Source of the DNA: Bombilactobacillus bombi
GTDB taxonomy: Bacteria > Bacillota > Bacilli > Lactobacillales > Lactobacillaceae
Direction: 5' to 3' (one strand)
Length of the DNA: 64,000 bases
Assembly (NCBI RefSeq): GCF_964340835.1
Contig: NZ_OZ204251.1
Under the pieces are notes generated by a model, which worked only from the letters and a program-made list of their open reading frames with translations, was not told the DNA's origin and did no database searches. Position 1 is the first letter of the stretch, and every line of letters starts with the position of its first letter. The position numbers were made by a program, and so were the translations under genes. Of the stretch, positions 8,894 to 17,975 are shown one piece after another.

Positions 8894-10228
8894 ATGGTAA
8901 GAAAGAATAGATTAGGCTGGTTGATAACTTTTGCATTAGAATACATATTTATTTTTATTTTGAGTTGGTTAACGCCTTTATACGCCGATGATTTATTAGA
9001 AACGCATTTATCGTTACCAAAAATTTTCCAAGTTACCTGGAATGACTATAATGGTACAAATGGTCGTTTTATTGGTCAATTTATTTATCGCATTTTAGAT
9101 AATTTACCAGCAGTATTATTTGCGATACTGAATGCTGCAGTATTTTGTTTATTTACTTGGTTAATTTTTAAAATTGCAACTAGAAATCATTATAATTTAT
9201 TTAAGTACATTATTTTATTAGCTTGTTTGTGGATTACGATACCAGCTTTTGGGCAAACAATTTTATGGAAAGCAGGTGCTGGTAATTATCTTTGGATGAC
9301 AACAATAATTTTATTGTACTTACTAGGTAACTTTAGTGAAGAACTATGTGGTAGTTCTCTTTTTAAACATTGGTTAGTCTATTTAATGCCGATACTTAGT
9401 TTTATAGCTGGTTGGGGTAATGAAAACACTTCTTTTGCAGCCATTATTTTAAGTGTTTTTATTATATTTTATCAACATCTAGTTCAAAAGCAGCCATTTA
9501 AAAAAATGCAAATAATTAATGTAGTCTTTTTAATTATTGGGTATTTAATTTTAATTTTGGCACCAGCCAACCATAATCGATCAGCCAGTGTACCTACAAT
9601 TTTTAATTCTAGTAATGACACTTACCTATCAAAATTATTTATTGCTTGTCTAAATGTGATTTTGACATTACCAAAATTTTATTTTGTATTAATATTATTC
9701 ATTGCAATTATGGCCTTAGTAATGAAAAAGTACTACTTTAGTTCTTTAAAGGCAGCATACGCACTGTTCTTTATTGTTGCTGGAGGACTGTCTATCATAG
9801 CCTTAATAGTTGGCCCTATGTACACTTGGGATGGTGGTCGTGCTTATTTTGGTGGCATAATTTTCTTAGTTATTGCACTTTTTACTTTGTTACCTGATAA
9901 CTTACAGGCATTTATGGGGCAAAGTGTAATTCGTTATGCTATGTCGTTAACAGTGATTACACTCTTATTTATTGTAAGTTTCGGATTTGCTGGTTGGGGT
10001 ATATATGATTGGTATCAATCTAGTCAGGCTATCAAACAGCGCTATGAATATGTACAAAACCAGGTCATAAAAGGGCATAAAAGTGTACATGTACCAAATT
10101 TTTCCTACCTGCCACAAACTAAATATTCTGTTAATAATGGATTAGCTGATATTTCTTCAGATTATAATTTCTGGATAAATAAAGGATATTATAATTACTT
10201 TCCAGGATTAAAAAAGATTACTCCCTAG
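8894..10228 (+). CDS. Polytopic membrane protein, DUF6056-like
   Basis: A 444-residue protein with about ten membrane segments. It opens with a TM helix followed by the outward loop PLYADDLLETHLSLPKIFQVTWNDYNGTNGRFIGQ, a pattern I associate with DUF6056 and other polyprenyl-phosphate-sugar glycosyltransferase-like membrane proteins. The acidic DD at the end of the first helix could correspond to their catalytic loop. Internal motifs include WKAGAGNYLWMTT and SFIAGWGNENTSFA. AAGGAGA precedes the ATG. It stands alone, divergent from the small membrane protein. A role in decorating cell-surface polymers is inference only. Confidence 0.65.
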   Translation: MVRKNRLGWLITFALEYIFIFILSWLTPLYADDLLETHLSLPKIFQVTWNDYNGTNGRFIGQFIYRILDNLPAVLFAILNAAVFCLFTWLIFKIATRNHYNLFKYIILLACLWITIPAFGQTILWKAGAGNYLWMTTIILLYLLGNFSEELCGSSLFKHWLVYLMPILSFIAGWGNENTSFAAIILSVFIIFYQHLVQKQPFKKMQIINVVFLIIGYLILILAPANHNRSASVPTIFNSSNDTYLSKLFIACLNVILTLPKFYFVLILFIAIMALVMKKYYFSSLKAAYALFFIVAGGLSIIALIVGPMYTWDGGRAYFGGIIFLVIALFTLLPDNLQAFMGQSVIRYAMSLTVITLLFIVSFGFAGWGIYDWYQSSQAIKQRYEYVQNQVIKGHKSVHVPNFSYLPQTKYSVNNGLADISSDYNFWINKGYYNYFPGLKKITP

Positions 10229-10317
10229 AATTTGCGCAATATACCAACAAAAGTGTAAAATTAAATTAATTTATTATTAATAAAGGATTAATTGTATAAT
10301 TCGAGGAGAGTTCATTA

Positions 10318-11133
10318 ATGAGGAAAAAGAGCGTCTTTCTTGCTTTACTATGCAGTTTATTCATTTTAACTGGATGTGGTAAAAGCTTGGCACAGCAATC
10401 AGTATTAGAAAATGTGCGTCAAAGTAAGACAATTACTTGGGGTGTTAAGGGTGACGTAAAATTGTTTGGCCTTATTGATGTTCGCGATGGACAACAAAAG
10501 GGATTTGATGTCGATATGGCTCGGCATTTAACCAAACACATTTTAGGTCCTAAGGGACAGGCTAAGTTTTTAACTGTAACTTCACAATCACGGACACCCT
10601 TACTGAAAAACGGTAATGTTGATGCTATGATTGCAACTATGAATATTACTCCAGAGCGTAAAAGGGTAGTTGATTTTTCCAAATCGTACTTTGATGCTGG
10701 ACAATCGTTATTGATACCCAAGAATTCGACTATCAAAGATGCACACCATTTAAATGGACATACAGTTATTGGTGTGGTTGGGGCAAGTTCTGCAGAAAAT
10801 ATTAAAAAAATTTCACCTAAAGCTAAAGTATTAGAACTACAAGATTATGCACAGGCCATGAATGCTTTGAAATCTGGTCAAGGGGAAGCTTTGACCACTG
10901 ATAATAGTATTTTATATGGTTTGGCAGTACAAAATCCGGGTTATCGTGTAATTGATGGTACCTTTACTTATGAACCTTATGGTGTTGCGGTTAATAAAAA
11001 TCAAAAAGACTTTGTGCGCGCTATTAATCGAGCGCTTCGGGAAATGGAACAAGATGGAGAATATAATCAATTAATTAAAAAATGGTTTAAAAATGTTTCC
11101 GGATTTAATTATCGAGCACTTTATCGCTCTTAA
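10318..11133 (+). CDS. Glutamine/amino-acid ABC receptor lipoprotein (copy 1)
   Basis: A 271-residue family 3 extracellular solute-binding protein. The signal peptide ends in lipobox LTGC, giving Cys20. Binding-site-type motifs are WGVKGDVKLFGLIDVRDGQQKGFDVDMA (about 41-68), a segment with NVDAMIATMNITPERKRVVDFSKSYFDAGQSLL and a late LTTDN. It is the same length as the lipoprotein at 12020 and collinear with it without gaps, identical at most positions. It is therefore a recent duplicate that sits just upstream of the glnQ-led operon but 137 bases apart. GAGGAGAG precedes the ATG. It probably feeds the same permease. Confidence 0.88.
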   Translation: MRKKSVFLALLCSLFILTGCGKSLAQQSVLENVRQSKTITWGVKGDVKLFGLIDVRDGQQKGFDVDMARHLTKHILGPKGQAKFLTVTSQSRTPLLKNGNVDAMIATMNITPERKRVVDFSKSYFDAGQSLLIPKNSTIKDAHHLNGHTVIGVVGASSAENIKKISPKAKVLELQDYAQAMNALKSGQGEALTTDNSILYGLAVQNPGYRVIDGTFTYEPYGVAVNKNQKDFVRAINRALREMEQDGEYNQLIKKWFKNVSGFNYRALYRS

Positions 11134-11208
11134 TATTATGTTTTTTTCAGAAGATAATGAGAAATTAAGCCGTATTTTATTATTTTATGAGATTTTTTTA
11201 TTAAAAAA

Positions 11209-11236
11209 ATTGCCTAATATTAGGTGTTAAGTATAA
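11209..11236 (+). promoter_or_regulatory. Candidate promoter of the glutamine ABC operon
   Basis: TTGCCT and TATAAA are separated by 16 bases, about 35 bases upstream of the glnQ start. This suggests that the ATPase-led operon has its own promoter separate from the upstream receptor copy. The match is moderate and is read by eye. Confidence 0.4.
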
Positions 11237-11270
11237 AATAGAAAGTAACTAAACCTAAGGGGCGATGACA

Positions 11271-12008
11271 ATGTCAATGATCGAATTTCATGATGTCCAA
11301 AAATATTATGGACATTTTCATGCTTTGACAGATATAAATCTGGAAATTGATAAGGGCGAAACAGTAGTTTTGATAGGTCCCTCAGGATCTGGGAAAAGTA
11401 CATTAGTTCGAACAGTTAATGGTTTGGAACGGATTCAAAGTGGGAAGTTGATAGTTAATAATCATGATTTATCTTCTCCTAAAACTAATTTTGATATTTT
11501 ACGGCGGGATGTCGGGATGGTTTTTCAGCATTTTAATTTGTATGCTAATAAGACTGTTTTGGAAAATATTATGTTAGCACCACGAATAGTACTCAAAATG
11601 TCCGAAGAAGAAAATCGCGAGCGCGCTTTCAAGTTATTAGATATGGTAGGTTTAAAAGATAAAGCTAATAATATGCCTTCACAGATTTCTGGTGGACAAA
11701 AACAACGGGTTGCCATTGCTCGCTCTTTAGCCATGAAGCCACGTTTATTATTGTTTGATGAACCTACCTCAGCCTTAGATCCAGAAATGATTGATGATGT
11801 TTTACAAGTTATTAAACGAATTACTTCAGCAAGTGATATGACTTCTTTGATTGTGACGCATGAAATGGGCTTCGCTAAAGAAGTTGCTAATCGGGTTATT
11901 TTTATGGATGCAGGTCAAATTGTTGAAGATGATCAAAAGGATGCCTTCTTTGAACAACCAAAAACCGAACGTGCTCAACAATTTTTAAGTAAGATTATCA
12001 CACACTAG
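11271..12008 (+). CDS. glnQ: Glutamine-type amino-acid ABC transporter ATP-binding protein
   Basis: ATPase of a polar amino-acid importer, about 245 residues. Walker A GPSGSGKST, Q-loop FQHFNLY, signature ISGGQKQRVAIAR and Walker B LLLFDEPTSALDPE are all intact, with the H-loop in IVTHEMGFAKEVANRV. This is the GlnQ/PAAT type. The ATG at 11271 is chosen because AAGGGG lies eight bases upstream; an in-frame ATG two codons earlier is too close to that site. First gene of a four-gene operon (ATPase, receptor, two permeases). Confidence 0.94.
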   Translation: MSMIEFHDVQKYYGHFHALTDINLEIDKGETVVLIGPSGSGKSTLVRTVNGLERIQSGKLIVNNHDLSSPKTNFDILRRDVGMVFQHFNLYANKTVLENIMLAPRIVLKMSEEENRERAFKLLDMVGLKDKANNMPSQISGGQKQRVAIARSLAMKPRLLLFDEPTSALDPEMIDDVLQVIKRITSASDMTSLIVTHEMGFAKEVANRVIFMDAGQIVEDDQKDAFFEQPKTERAQQFLSKIITH

Positions 12009-12019
12009 GGGGATTAGTT

Positions 12020-12835
12020 ATGAAAAGAAAATATTTGCTTTTCTCTCTACTAATAAGTGTTTTTTTATTGGCTGGATGCGGTAAGAGTTTGTCACAACAG
12101 TCAGTACTAGAAAATGCGCGCCAAACTAATACAATTACTTGGGGCGTTAAAGGCGATGTCAGTTTGTTTGGACTGATTGATGTCCGTGATGGTCAACAAA
12201 AAGGTTTTGATGTGGATGTGGCTAAGCATCTGACTAAACATATTTTGGGACCAAAAGGGAAAGCCGTATTTGTAACTGTAACATCGCAGTCCCGGACGCC
12301 TTTACTCAAAAATGGCAATGTTGATGCAGTAGTGGCAACGATGACTATCACCCCTGAAAGACAAAAAGTTTTAGATTTTTCTAAATCTTATTTTGATGCA
12401 GGACAATCACTATTAGTACCTAATAATTCTCCAATCAAAGATGCTCATCATTTGAACGGGCATACAGTCATTGGGGTTGTTGGTGCTAATTCAGTACAAA
12501 ACATAAAAAAGGCCTCACCTAAAGCACGAGTTATTGAATTGCAAGATTATGCGCAAGCAATGAATGCGTTGAAATCTGGTCAAGGAGAAGCTTTAACAAC
12601 TGATAATGGCATTTTATATGGTTTAGCAGTGCAAAATCCAGGTTATAAAGTTGTTGGTGGGACTTTCACTAAGGAACCTTATGGTGTTGCGGTTAATAAA
12701 AATCAAAAAGATTTCACTAAAGCTTTAAACAAAGCAATTGATGAAATGCAACGGAGCGGCGAATATAATCAGCTAATTAAAAAATGGTTTGGCGGTGTTC
12801 CAGGATTTAACTATAAGGAGTTGTATCGCAAATGA
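12020..12835 (+). CDS. glnH: Glutamine/amino-acid ABC receptor lipoprotein (copy 2)
   Basis: A 271-residue solute-binding lipoprotein with lipobox LAGC (Cys20), a near duplicate of the protein at 10318. It lies inside the operon, 11 bases after glnQ and overlapping the first permease gene by four bases (ATGA), so it is surely the operon's receptor. The two copies differ mainly in the signal peptide, in surface positions of the second lobe and at the C-terminus. Most putative ligand-contact stretches (SQSRTPLLKNGNVDA, FSKSYFDAGQSLL, QDYAQAMNALKSGQGEALTTDN) are identical between copies, suggesting the same or very similar ligands. Confidence 0.92.
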   Translation: MKRKYLLFSLLISVFLLAGCGKSLSQQSVLENARQTNTITWGVKGDVSLFGLIDVRDGQQKGFDVDVAKHLTKHILGPKGKAVFVTVTSQSRTPLLKNGNVDAVVATMTITPERQKVLDFSKSYFDAGQSLLVPNNSPIKDAHHLNGHTVIGVVGANSVQNIKKASPKARVIELQDYAQAMNALKSGQGEALTTDNGILYGLAVQNPGYKVVGGTFTKEPYGVAVNKNQKDFTKALNKAIDEMQRSGEYNQLIKKWFGGVPGFNYKELYRK

Positions 12836-13470
12836 TTAATATTATTACTCATTATGGCCAGCAGTTATTAGTTGGTTTGGGCTGGACAGTTTTATCAAGT
12901 GTTTTGGCGCTGTTTTTTAGCCTGATTATTGGATCAGTATTTGCCATTATGGAAGTTTTACCAAACAAAGTAGCACGAGTGATAGGGCGCACTTATGTTG
13001 AAGTTTTTCGTAATATTCCATTATTAGTTATTACTATGTTTTTTTATTTAGTTATTCCACTTTATTTTGTGAAGATTAATGGTTTTACTGCGGGAACAAT
13101 TGGATTAACATTGTACACTTCAGCCTTTATTGCAGAAACTATTCGTTCTGGAATTCAATCAGTTGATCCGGGTCAAATGGAAGGTGCACGTTCAGTCGGT
13201 ATGACTTATGGACAAGCAATGCGACAAATTATTTTGCCGCAGGCTTTTAAGATTGTTATTCCTCCACTAGGTAATCAGTTTATTAATCTAGTGAAAAATT
13301 CGTCTGTGTTAGCGTTTGTAGCTGGTTTTGATTTAATGTATCAAGCTAATTCGATTGCCTCGGCAACTTTTGATACGATTAATAGTTACTTTGTAGTAGG
13401 TATTATGTATTTGATTGTCACAATGCCGCTCAGCTACTATATGCGTCATTTGGAAAAAAAGCTTGCCTAG
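12832..13470 (+). CDS. Glutamine-type ABC transporter permease (first)
   Basis: A 212-residue inner-membrane permease of the HisMQ/GlnP family with about five membrane segments. Helix 1 is QLLVGLGWTVLSSVLALFFSLIIGSVFA. The coupling loop is GQMEGARSVGMTYGQAMRQIILPQAF, the exact EAA pattern of polar amino-acid permeases. It overlaps the receptor gene by four bases (translational coupling) and pairs with the similar permease that follows, giving a heterodimeric channel. Confidence 0.93.
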   Translation: MINIITHYGQQLLVGLGWTVLSSVLALFFSLIIGSVFAIMEVLPNKVARVIGRTYVEVFRNIPLLVITMFFYLVIPLYFVKINGFTAGTIGLTLYTSAFIAETIRSGIQSVDPGQMEGARSVGMTYGQAMRQIILPQAFKIVIPPLGNQFINLVKNSSVLAFVAGFDLMYQANSIASATFDTINSYFVVGIMYLIVTMPLSYYMRHLEKKLA

Positions 13471-13482
13471 GAGGTGTCAACA

Positions 13483-14136
13483 TTGCAAAATTGGATTCAA
13501 GCTTATTCATGGATGAATATCCGTTTCTTATTAATGGGGCTTGGAGTGACCGTTTATATTTCCGTAATCTCCGTAGTCTTAAGTTTTATTTTTGGTTCTA
13601 TTTTAGGCATTATTCGCTATTCTAAAATTAAATATGTTTCAGCAATTTTTGGTTTTGTAATTGATTTGATTCGTAATTTACCTCTATTACTAATCATTTT
13701 CTTTACTTATTTTGGACTGCCTAATTTTGGATTTAAACCCGAAACAATTCCAGCTGCAATTATGGCCATGACGATTTTTGAGTCTTCCATGATTGCCGAG
13801 ATTGTTCGCTCTGGTTTAAATGCAGTAGATATTGGCCAAACCGAAGGAGCGCGTTCAGTGGGAATGACTTTTTTGCAGTCTTTGTGGCATATTATTTTAC
13901 CACAGGCTTACAAAAAGATGATTCCAGCAATGATTAGTCAATTTGTTTCTTTAATTAAGGATACTTCTTTAGCTACTATCATTGTAGTACCAGAATTAAT
14001 GCAACATGCTCAGGTTATTTACGGGCAAAATGCTAATTATATTTTGCCAATGTTTGCTGCCCTAGCAGTTTTATATTTTATTGTCTGCTTCAGCTTATCT
14101 GTATTAGGTAATCATATCGACAAAAAGTTAGCTTAG
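13483..14136 (+). CDS. Glutamine-type ABC transporter permease (second)
   Basis: Second PAAT-family permease, about 217 residues, with the coupling loop GQTEGARSVGMTFLQSLWHIILPQAY. The start is read as TTG at 13483, eight bases after AGGAGG (13469-13474); the GTG at 13474 overlaps that ribosome-binding site and is less likely. Five hydrophobic segments are seen. Last gene of the glnQ operon, followed by a clear terminator. All four components of an importer are present. Confidence 0.92.
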   Translation: MQNWIQAYSWMNIRFLLMGLGVTVYISVISVVLSFIFGSILGIIRYSKIKYVSAIFGFVIDLIRNLPLLLIIFFTYFGLPNFGFKPETIPAAIMAMTIFESSMIAEIVRSGLNAVDIGQTEGARSVGMTFLQSLWHIILPQAYKKMIPAMISQFVSLIKDTSLATIIVVPELMQHAQVIYGQNANYILPMFAALAVLYFIVCFSLSVLGNHIDKKLA

Positions 14137-14154
14137 ATATAGTTGTTATTTATC

Positions 14155-14187
14155 AAGGTTAGAACATTCATTGTTCTAGCCTTTTTT
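14155..14187 (+). terminator. Terminator of the glutamine ABC operon
   Basis: AAGGTTAGAAC and GTTCTAGCCTT pair over 11 bp (one G-T) around a short loop, followed by a T-run to about 14187. Confidence 0.88.
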
Positions 14188-14272
14188 CTTGCTTAATAAA
14201 AATAATTTTGAAAGACATAAGATTGACTTTGTTAAAATTATACCATTCACAAATTCTTTTCAAGGAGTTATA

Positions 14273-14323
14273 ATGAAATTTGTTAATATTTGTAAAAAAA
14301 TCAAGGAGGATTTAACATTTTGA
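14273..14323 (+). CDS. 16-codon upstream ORF coupled to the flavin reductase gene
   Basis: An ATG at 14273 with its own AAGGAG five bases upstream opens a 16-residue peptide, MKFVNICKKIKEDLTF. It ends in TGA at 14321-14323, overlapping the TTG start of the reductase at 14320 (TTTGA). The peptide's codons contain the AAGGAGGA that serves the reductase. The arrangement predicts translational coupling or a leader-peptide control; no run of one amino acid suggests classical attenuation. Confidence 0.5.
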   Translation: MKFVNICKKIKEDLTF

Positions 14324-16764
14324 AAATTGTGGGAATTGTAGGAACTAATGCTAGGCAATCATATAATCGCATGTTGTTACAATATATTCAAAAACATTTT
14401 GCTAATCAATTTGCATTAGAAATCTGCGAAATTAAGGATATTCCTCTGTTTAATGAGAATCACCCTGCAGCTGATCCTGAAAGTATAACAGTTTTAGCCG
14501 AAAAGATTGCTGCGGCTGATGGGGTTATTATTAGTACTCCTGAACATAATCACTCTGTACCATCACCATTAAAAAGCGTAATCGAGTGGTTATCATATCG
14601 AATACATCCCTTAGCTAATAAGTCATTGATGATTGTCGGTGCTTCCTATCATCCTCAAGGTTCCAGCCGTGCTCAGGTGCATTTGCGACAGATTTTAGAT
14701 TCACCAGGTGTAAACCCGCGTGTTTTGCCAGGAAATGAGTTTTTATTAGGTAATGCAAAGACTGCTTTTGATAGTGAAGGTAATATTAAAAATGAAAAAA
14801 CAGTTTCGTTTTTAGAACAATGTATTAGTGAATTCATTAAATTTATTAATTCAAATAAGTTAATTGACCAAAAAACAAAAACAATACCAGATCAAGAAAA
14901 AACAGTTCAAGCTCTTACCCAGTCTGTTTTTGCTTCTAGTCCTAAAATCCAGTGGGATGCTAATTATGATGTTGTAGTTTTAGGATTTGGTGGTGCCGGT
15001 GCGACGGCTGCTCGTTTTGCTGCTGATGAAGGTGCCAAGGTTTTACTAGTAGATGCTGCTCCAGAAGGTTCGGAAGGCGGAAATACTAGAGTTTCACACC
15101 AATTAATTGCTTCGGGGGATAATTTTGATAATCTGAAATCTTATTATAAGCAAATGGCTGAACCAATTGGAATTGACGATGATGTTCTCAACACCTTTGT
15201 AGAAGGTTTAGTGGGTATGAATAACTATGTTAAAAAGTATCTAGATGTTGAGCCATTTAGTATTCGTAAACAATGGATTGAAAGCGATTTAAGCACAGTT
15301 ACTGAAGAATATCCCGAATTTTCAGGTGTACATAGTGCAGATATGACTGTTGTTCATGAAGGAATTGCGGATGCTGCCTTATGGAAAATCTTACGACAAA
15401 AGGTGGTTGAGCGTGCCGATAAAATTGATGTTTGGTTTAATTCACCAGCACTTCATTTAATTCAAGATGCACAAACAAAAACAATTATTGGTGTACAAGT
15501 TGAACATGAACACGTAGTGCGAAATATTCAAGCGCAAAATGGTGTGGTTTTAGCTACTGGAGGTTTTGAAAATAATCAACAAATGATTGAAGACTATCTG
15601 CAAGAACCATATCTATCACCAATTGGGACAACTTATAATAAAGGCGCGGGTATTAAGATGGCTTTAGAAGTTGGTGCTGATTTATGGCATATGCGTAGTT
15701 ATGAATCATTAGGACAGCTCCATGGTTTATCGCCCAAGCAACCTAAAGGCGTGCGTAGTAAATATGCGACGAATATTTTTTGGCCAATTTTATTCACAGG
15801 CAGTATTATTACGATTGGCGATGATGGTACTCGTTATTTTAAGGAAGACGACATTAATCGTCATGGACATATTTATAATCATGGTTTCTGGCGGATACCA
15901 TTGTCACAAGAACATCCAGCTGTTATTTTTGATCAAAAACAATATGACAAAATTCAAGCTGATAATGATAATCCCAATGGTTATCCAGATATTTTGAAAT
16001 TTGCTATTAAAGCCAATAACTTAGCTGAGTTAGCTAATAAAATTGGTACTAATGCCGATAATTTGCAGCAAACCATTACCGACTTTAATTATTTTGCTCA
16101 GAAAGGCAAAGATTATGCATATCAAAGAGAGCCTAAAACATTAACAAGTTTTAGTGAAAATGGGCCTTATTATGCTATTTTGATGCGGCAGAATATGTTG
16201 AATACCCAAGGTGGAGCTAGAAGAAATTCACGCTGCCAAGTTTTGAATCCAAACGGTCAACCAATCGCTCACTTATATGAAGCAGGTGAATTAGGGGCTC
16301 CTTTCGCCAATCAATATGCTGGTGGTGGTAATCTTGCTGATTGTTTGATATCGGGAAAAATTGCAGGACAAAATGCAGCTCAAGTAAAAGTAGATATTCA
16401 AACGCCAACAAATACTGCTACGATGGTACAACCAGCTATGCAAGTAACTACTAATAATTTAGGCAGTGACTTACAAAAGGAAGAATCATTTGTAACAGCT
16501 AGTAATCAATATTTAGGTAAAAGTAATGCTGGCATGGGAGACGAAATTGTCGTTCGTATCACTTTGGATAATAATAAAAAACTCGAAAATGTCGAAGTTT
16601 TAAAGCAAAGTGAAAGCCAAGATGTTAGCAAAGAAGCTTTAGAAACTCTACCAAAAACAATGGTTACTAAAAACACCTATAATGTGGATGCTATATCAGG
16701 TGCAACAAGAACTAGTGCTGCCCTCAAAGAAGCAGTTAAAGATGCTTTAAGCAAAGTAGAATAA
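14320..16764 (+). CDS. HcrB-like NADH-dependent unsaturated-acid reductase (FMN_red + FAD + covalent-FMN domains)
   Basis: An 814-residue soluble three-domain flavoprotein. Residues 1-180 form a flavodoxin-like NAD(P)H:FMN reductase domain. Residues 216-700 are a fumarate-reductase/flavocytochrome c FAD domain with GFGGAG at 222-227. The C-terminal 95 residues are an FMN-binding domain whose DAISGAT motif (790-796) is the site where ApbE attaches FMN to the Thr. The architecture and the partner at 16778 match HcrB of Lactiplantibacillus plantarum, which reduces hydroxycinnamates, and related NADH:fumarate/acrylate reductases. It uses an unsaturated acid as electron acceptor; the exact substrate is not readable. 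TTG start, nine bases after AAGGAGGA. Confidence 0.88.
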   Translation: MKIVGIVGTNARQSYNRMLLQYIQKHFANQFALEICEIKDIPLFNENHPAADPESITVLAEKIAAADGVIISTPEHNHSVPSPLKSVIEWLSYRIHPLANKSLMIVGASYHPQGSSRAQVHLRQILDSPGVNPRVLPGNEFLLGNAKTAFDSEGNIKNEKTVSFLEQCISEFIKFINSNKLIDQKTKTIPDQEKTVQALTQSVFASSPKIQWDANYDVVVLGFGGAGATAARFAADEGAKVLLVDAAPEGSEGGNTRVSHQLIASGDNFDNLKSYYKQMAEPIGIDDDVLNTFVEGLVGMNNYVKKYLDVEPFSIRKQWIESDLSTVTEEYPEFSGVHSADMTVVHEGIADAALWKILRQKVVERADKIDVWFNSPALHLIQDAQTKTIIGVQVEHEHVVRNIQAQNGVVLATGGFENNQQMIEDYLQEPYLSPIGTTYNKGAGIKMALEVGADLWHMRSYESLGQLHGLSPKQPKGVRSKYATNIFWPILFTGSIITIGDDGTRYFKEDDINRHGHIYNHGFWRIPLSQEHPAVIFDQKQYDKIQADNDNPNGYPDILKFAIKANNLAELANKIGTNADNLQQTITDFNYFAQKGKDYAYQREPKTLTSFSENGPYYAILMRQNMLNTQGGARRNSRCQVLNPNGQPIAHLYEAGELGAPFANQYAGGGNLADCLISGKIAGQNAAQVKVDIQTPTNTATMVQPAMQVTTNNLGSDLQKEESFVTASNQYLGKSNAGMGDEIVVRITLDNNKKLENVEVLKQSESQDVSKEALETLPKTMVTKNTYNVDAISGATRTSAALKEAVKDALSKVE

Positions 16765-16777
16765 AGGAGCAAATTAA

Positions 16778-17323
16778 ATGAAGCTATTTGCAATCGTTGG
16801 AACAAATGCGGATTTTTCTTATAATCGTATTTTATTAAAATATATCCAAAAGAAATTTTCTAAACAAGCAGAAATTGAAATTTGTGAATTAACGGAATTA
16901 CCAGCTTTTTGTGAGGACGATGATTTAAATAATTATTCTGAATTAGTAGATATTGAAAAGAAAATTACAGCAGCTGACGGTATAATTATTAGTACACCGG
17001 AGTATGATCATGCAATTCCAGCGGCACTCAAGAGTTTATTGGAATGGATGTCTTATAAGGTTCATCCCTTTAAAGCTAAACCGGTAATGGTAGTGGGAGC
17101 TTCTTATGGAACACAGGGTGCTTCCAGAGCTCAACTGCAATTACGACAGATTTTAGTTTGCCCAGAAATTGATGCATATGTTTTGCCTGGGAATGAATTC
17201 TTATTAGGTAATACTGCCAAGGCTTTTGATAAGTTAGGGAACTTGACAGAAAAAGTAGAAGATCAAAAATTGCAAAACTGTTTTAATGACTTTATAGATT
17301 ATATTAATCATTTTCATAGATAA
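16778..17323 (+). CDS. HcrA-like FMN-reductase subunit
   Basis: A 181-residue NAD(P)H-dependent FMN reductase fold, closely similar to the first 180 residues of the preceding protein (shared pattern IVGTNA-SYNR-LLQYIQK and the STPE-NH/DHA-P--LKS segment). AAGGAG precedes the ATG and the gap to the upstream gene is 13 bases. In L. plantarum the equivalent HcrA is needed with HcrB. It probably passes hydride from NADH to FMN and on to the large subunit. It has two loops (GASYGTQGASRAQ and LPGNEFLLGN) intact. The gene order is B-then-A here. Confidence 0.87.
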   Translation: MKLFAIVGTNADFSYNRILLKYIQKKFSKQAEIEICELTELPAFCEDDDLNNYSELVDIEKKITAADGIIISTPEYDHAIPAALKSLLEWMSYKVHPFKAKPVMVVGASYGTQGASRAQLQLRQILVCPEIDAYVLPGNEFLLGNTAKAFDKLGNLTEKVEDQKLQNCFNDFIDYINHFHR

Positions 17324-17329
17324 TATATA

Positions 17330-17362
17330 AAAATGCTGGGTTTAATGAACTCAGCATTTTTT
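17330..17362 (+). terminator. Terminator of the HcrBA-like operon
   Basis: AAAATGCTGGGTT and AACTCAGCATTTT form a 13-bp stem (one G-T) with a 5-base loop, followed by TT. It separates the flavin-reductase pair from the cupin gene. Confidence 0.88.
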
Positions 17363-17395
17363 AGTTATTCGTAAAATAATTCTTTAAAAGAATAG

Positions 17396-17424
17396 TTGAC
17401 AAATGGCATTGAAACTTTAAAAAT
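17396..17424 (+). promoter_or_regulatory. Candidate promoter of the cupin-SDR unit
   Basis: A perfect -35 TTGACA at 17396-17401 is followed at 16-17 bases by an A-rich -10 (TAAAAA). It lies after a terminator and about 40 bases before the cupin gene. Confidence 0.45.
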
Positions 17425-17462
17425 TAAAATGTAGTTAATATTAAGACAAGGAAGCCGTGTGT

Positions 17463-17951
17463 ATGAACAAACAAGATTATATTTCAGCATTAGAATTAGA
17501 ACCACATCAAGAAGGAGGTTGGTATCGTCAAGTATATACTAGTGGGATGAAATTTTTAGATAGTATTAGCCAAGATCAACGTTATTATTATACTTCTATT
17601 TATTTTTTATTAGATGATAAAAATTGTTCTCATTTTCACCGATTAAACCATGATGAACTTTGGTATTTTCACGATGGGTCTCCAGTTACTATTCACTGTA
17701 TTGCACCCGAGGGGAATTACTATCAAGTTAAATTAGGAAAAGACATTAAAAATGGAGAGCAATTTCAATTTGCTGTACCTAAAAATACAATTTTTGCTTC
17801 TGAAGTATCAATGCATGATGCATTTGGTTTAGTTAGTTGTGTGGTATCTCCAGGATTCGATTACAGGGATTTTGAACTTTTGAAAAAGGCAACGCTTTTA
17901 CACTTGTATCCTAACTATAGTGAAATTATAAAACGTTTAGCCATTGATTAA
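17463..17951 (+). CDS. Cupin_5 (DUF985) family protein
   Basis: About 162 residues forming a single cupin barrel of the DUF985 family. The diagnostic N-terminal EPHQEGGWYRQVY is present, followed by the metal/ligand motif NCSHFHRLNHDELWYFHDGSPV and the C-terminal half VSPGFDYRDFELL. Function is unknown for the family; structures resemble sugar isomerase/epimerase cupins. The ATG at 17463 is chosen because AAGGAAG lies nine bases upstream; an in-frame GTG two codons earlier is too close. It is followed 24 bases later by a glucose-dehydrogenase-like SDR, probably in the same transcript. Confidence 0.87.
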   Translation: MNKQDYISALELEPHQEGGWYRQVYTSGMKFLDSISQDQRYYYTSIYFLLDDKNCSHFHRLNHDELWYFHDGSPVTIHCIAPEGNYYQVKLGKDIKNGEQFQFAVPKNTIFASEVSMHDAFGLVSCVVSPGFDYRDFELLKKATLLHLYPNYSEIIKRLAID

Positions 17952-17975
17952 GATAAACTGAAAGAAGCGATGATA

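Noticed and set aside
10295..10300. A perfect TATAAT just before the first glutamine receptor gene
   Set aside because: It is only 18 bases before the ATG, so the transcript would begin inside the ribosome-binding site, and no -35 box is at the right distance.
10419..10736. A 105-codon open frame on the minus strand inside the first receptor gene
   Set aside because: It is the antisense shadow of a conserved coding region with low-complexity translation.
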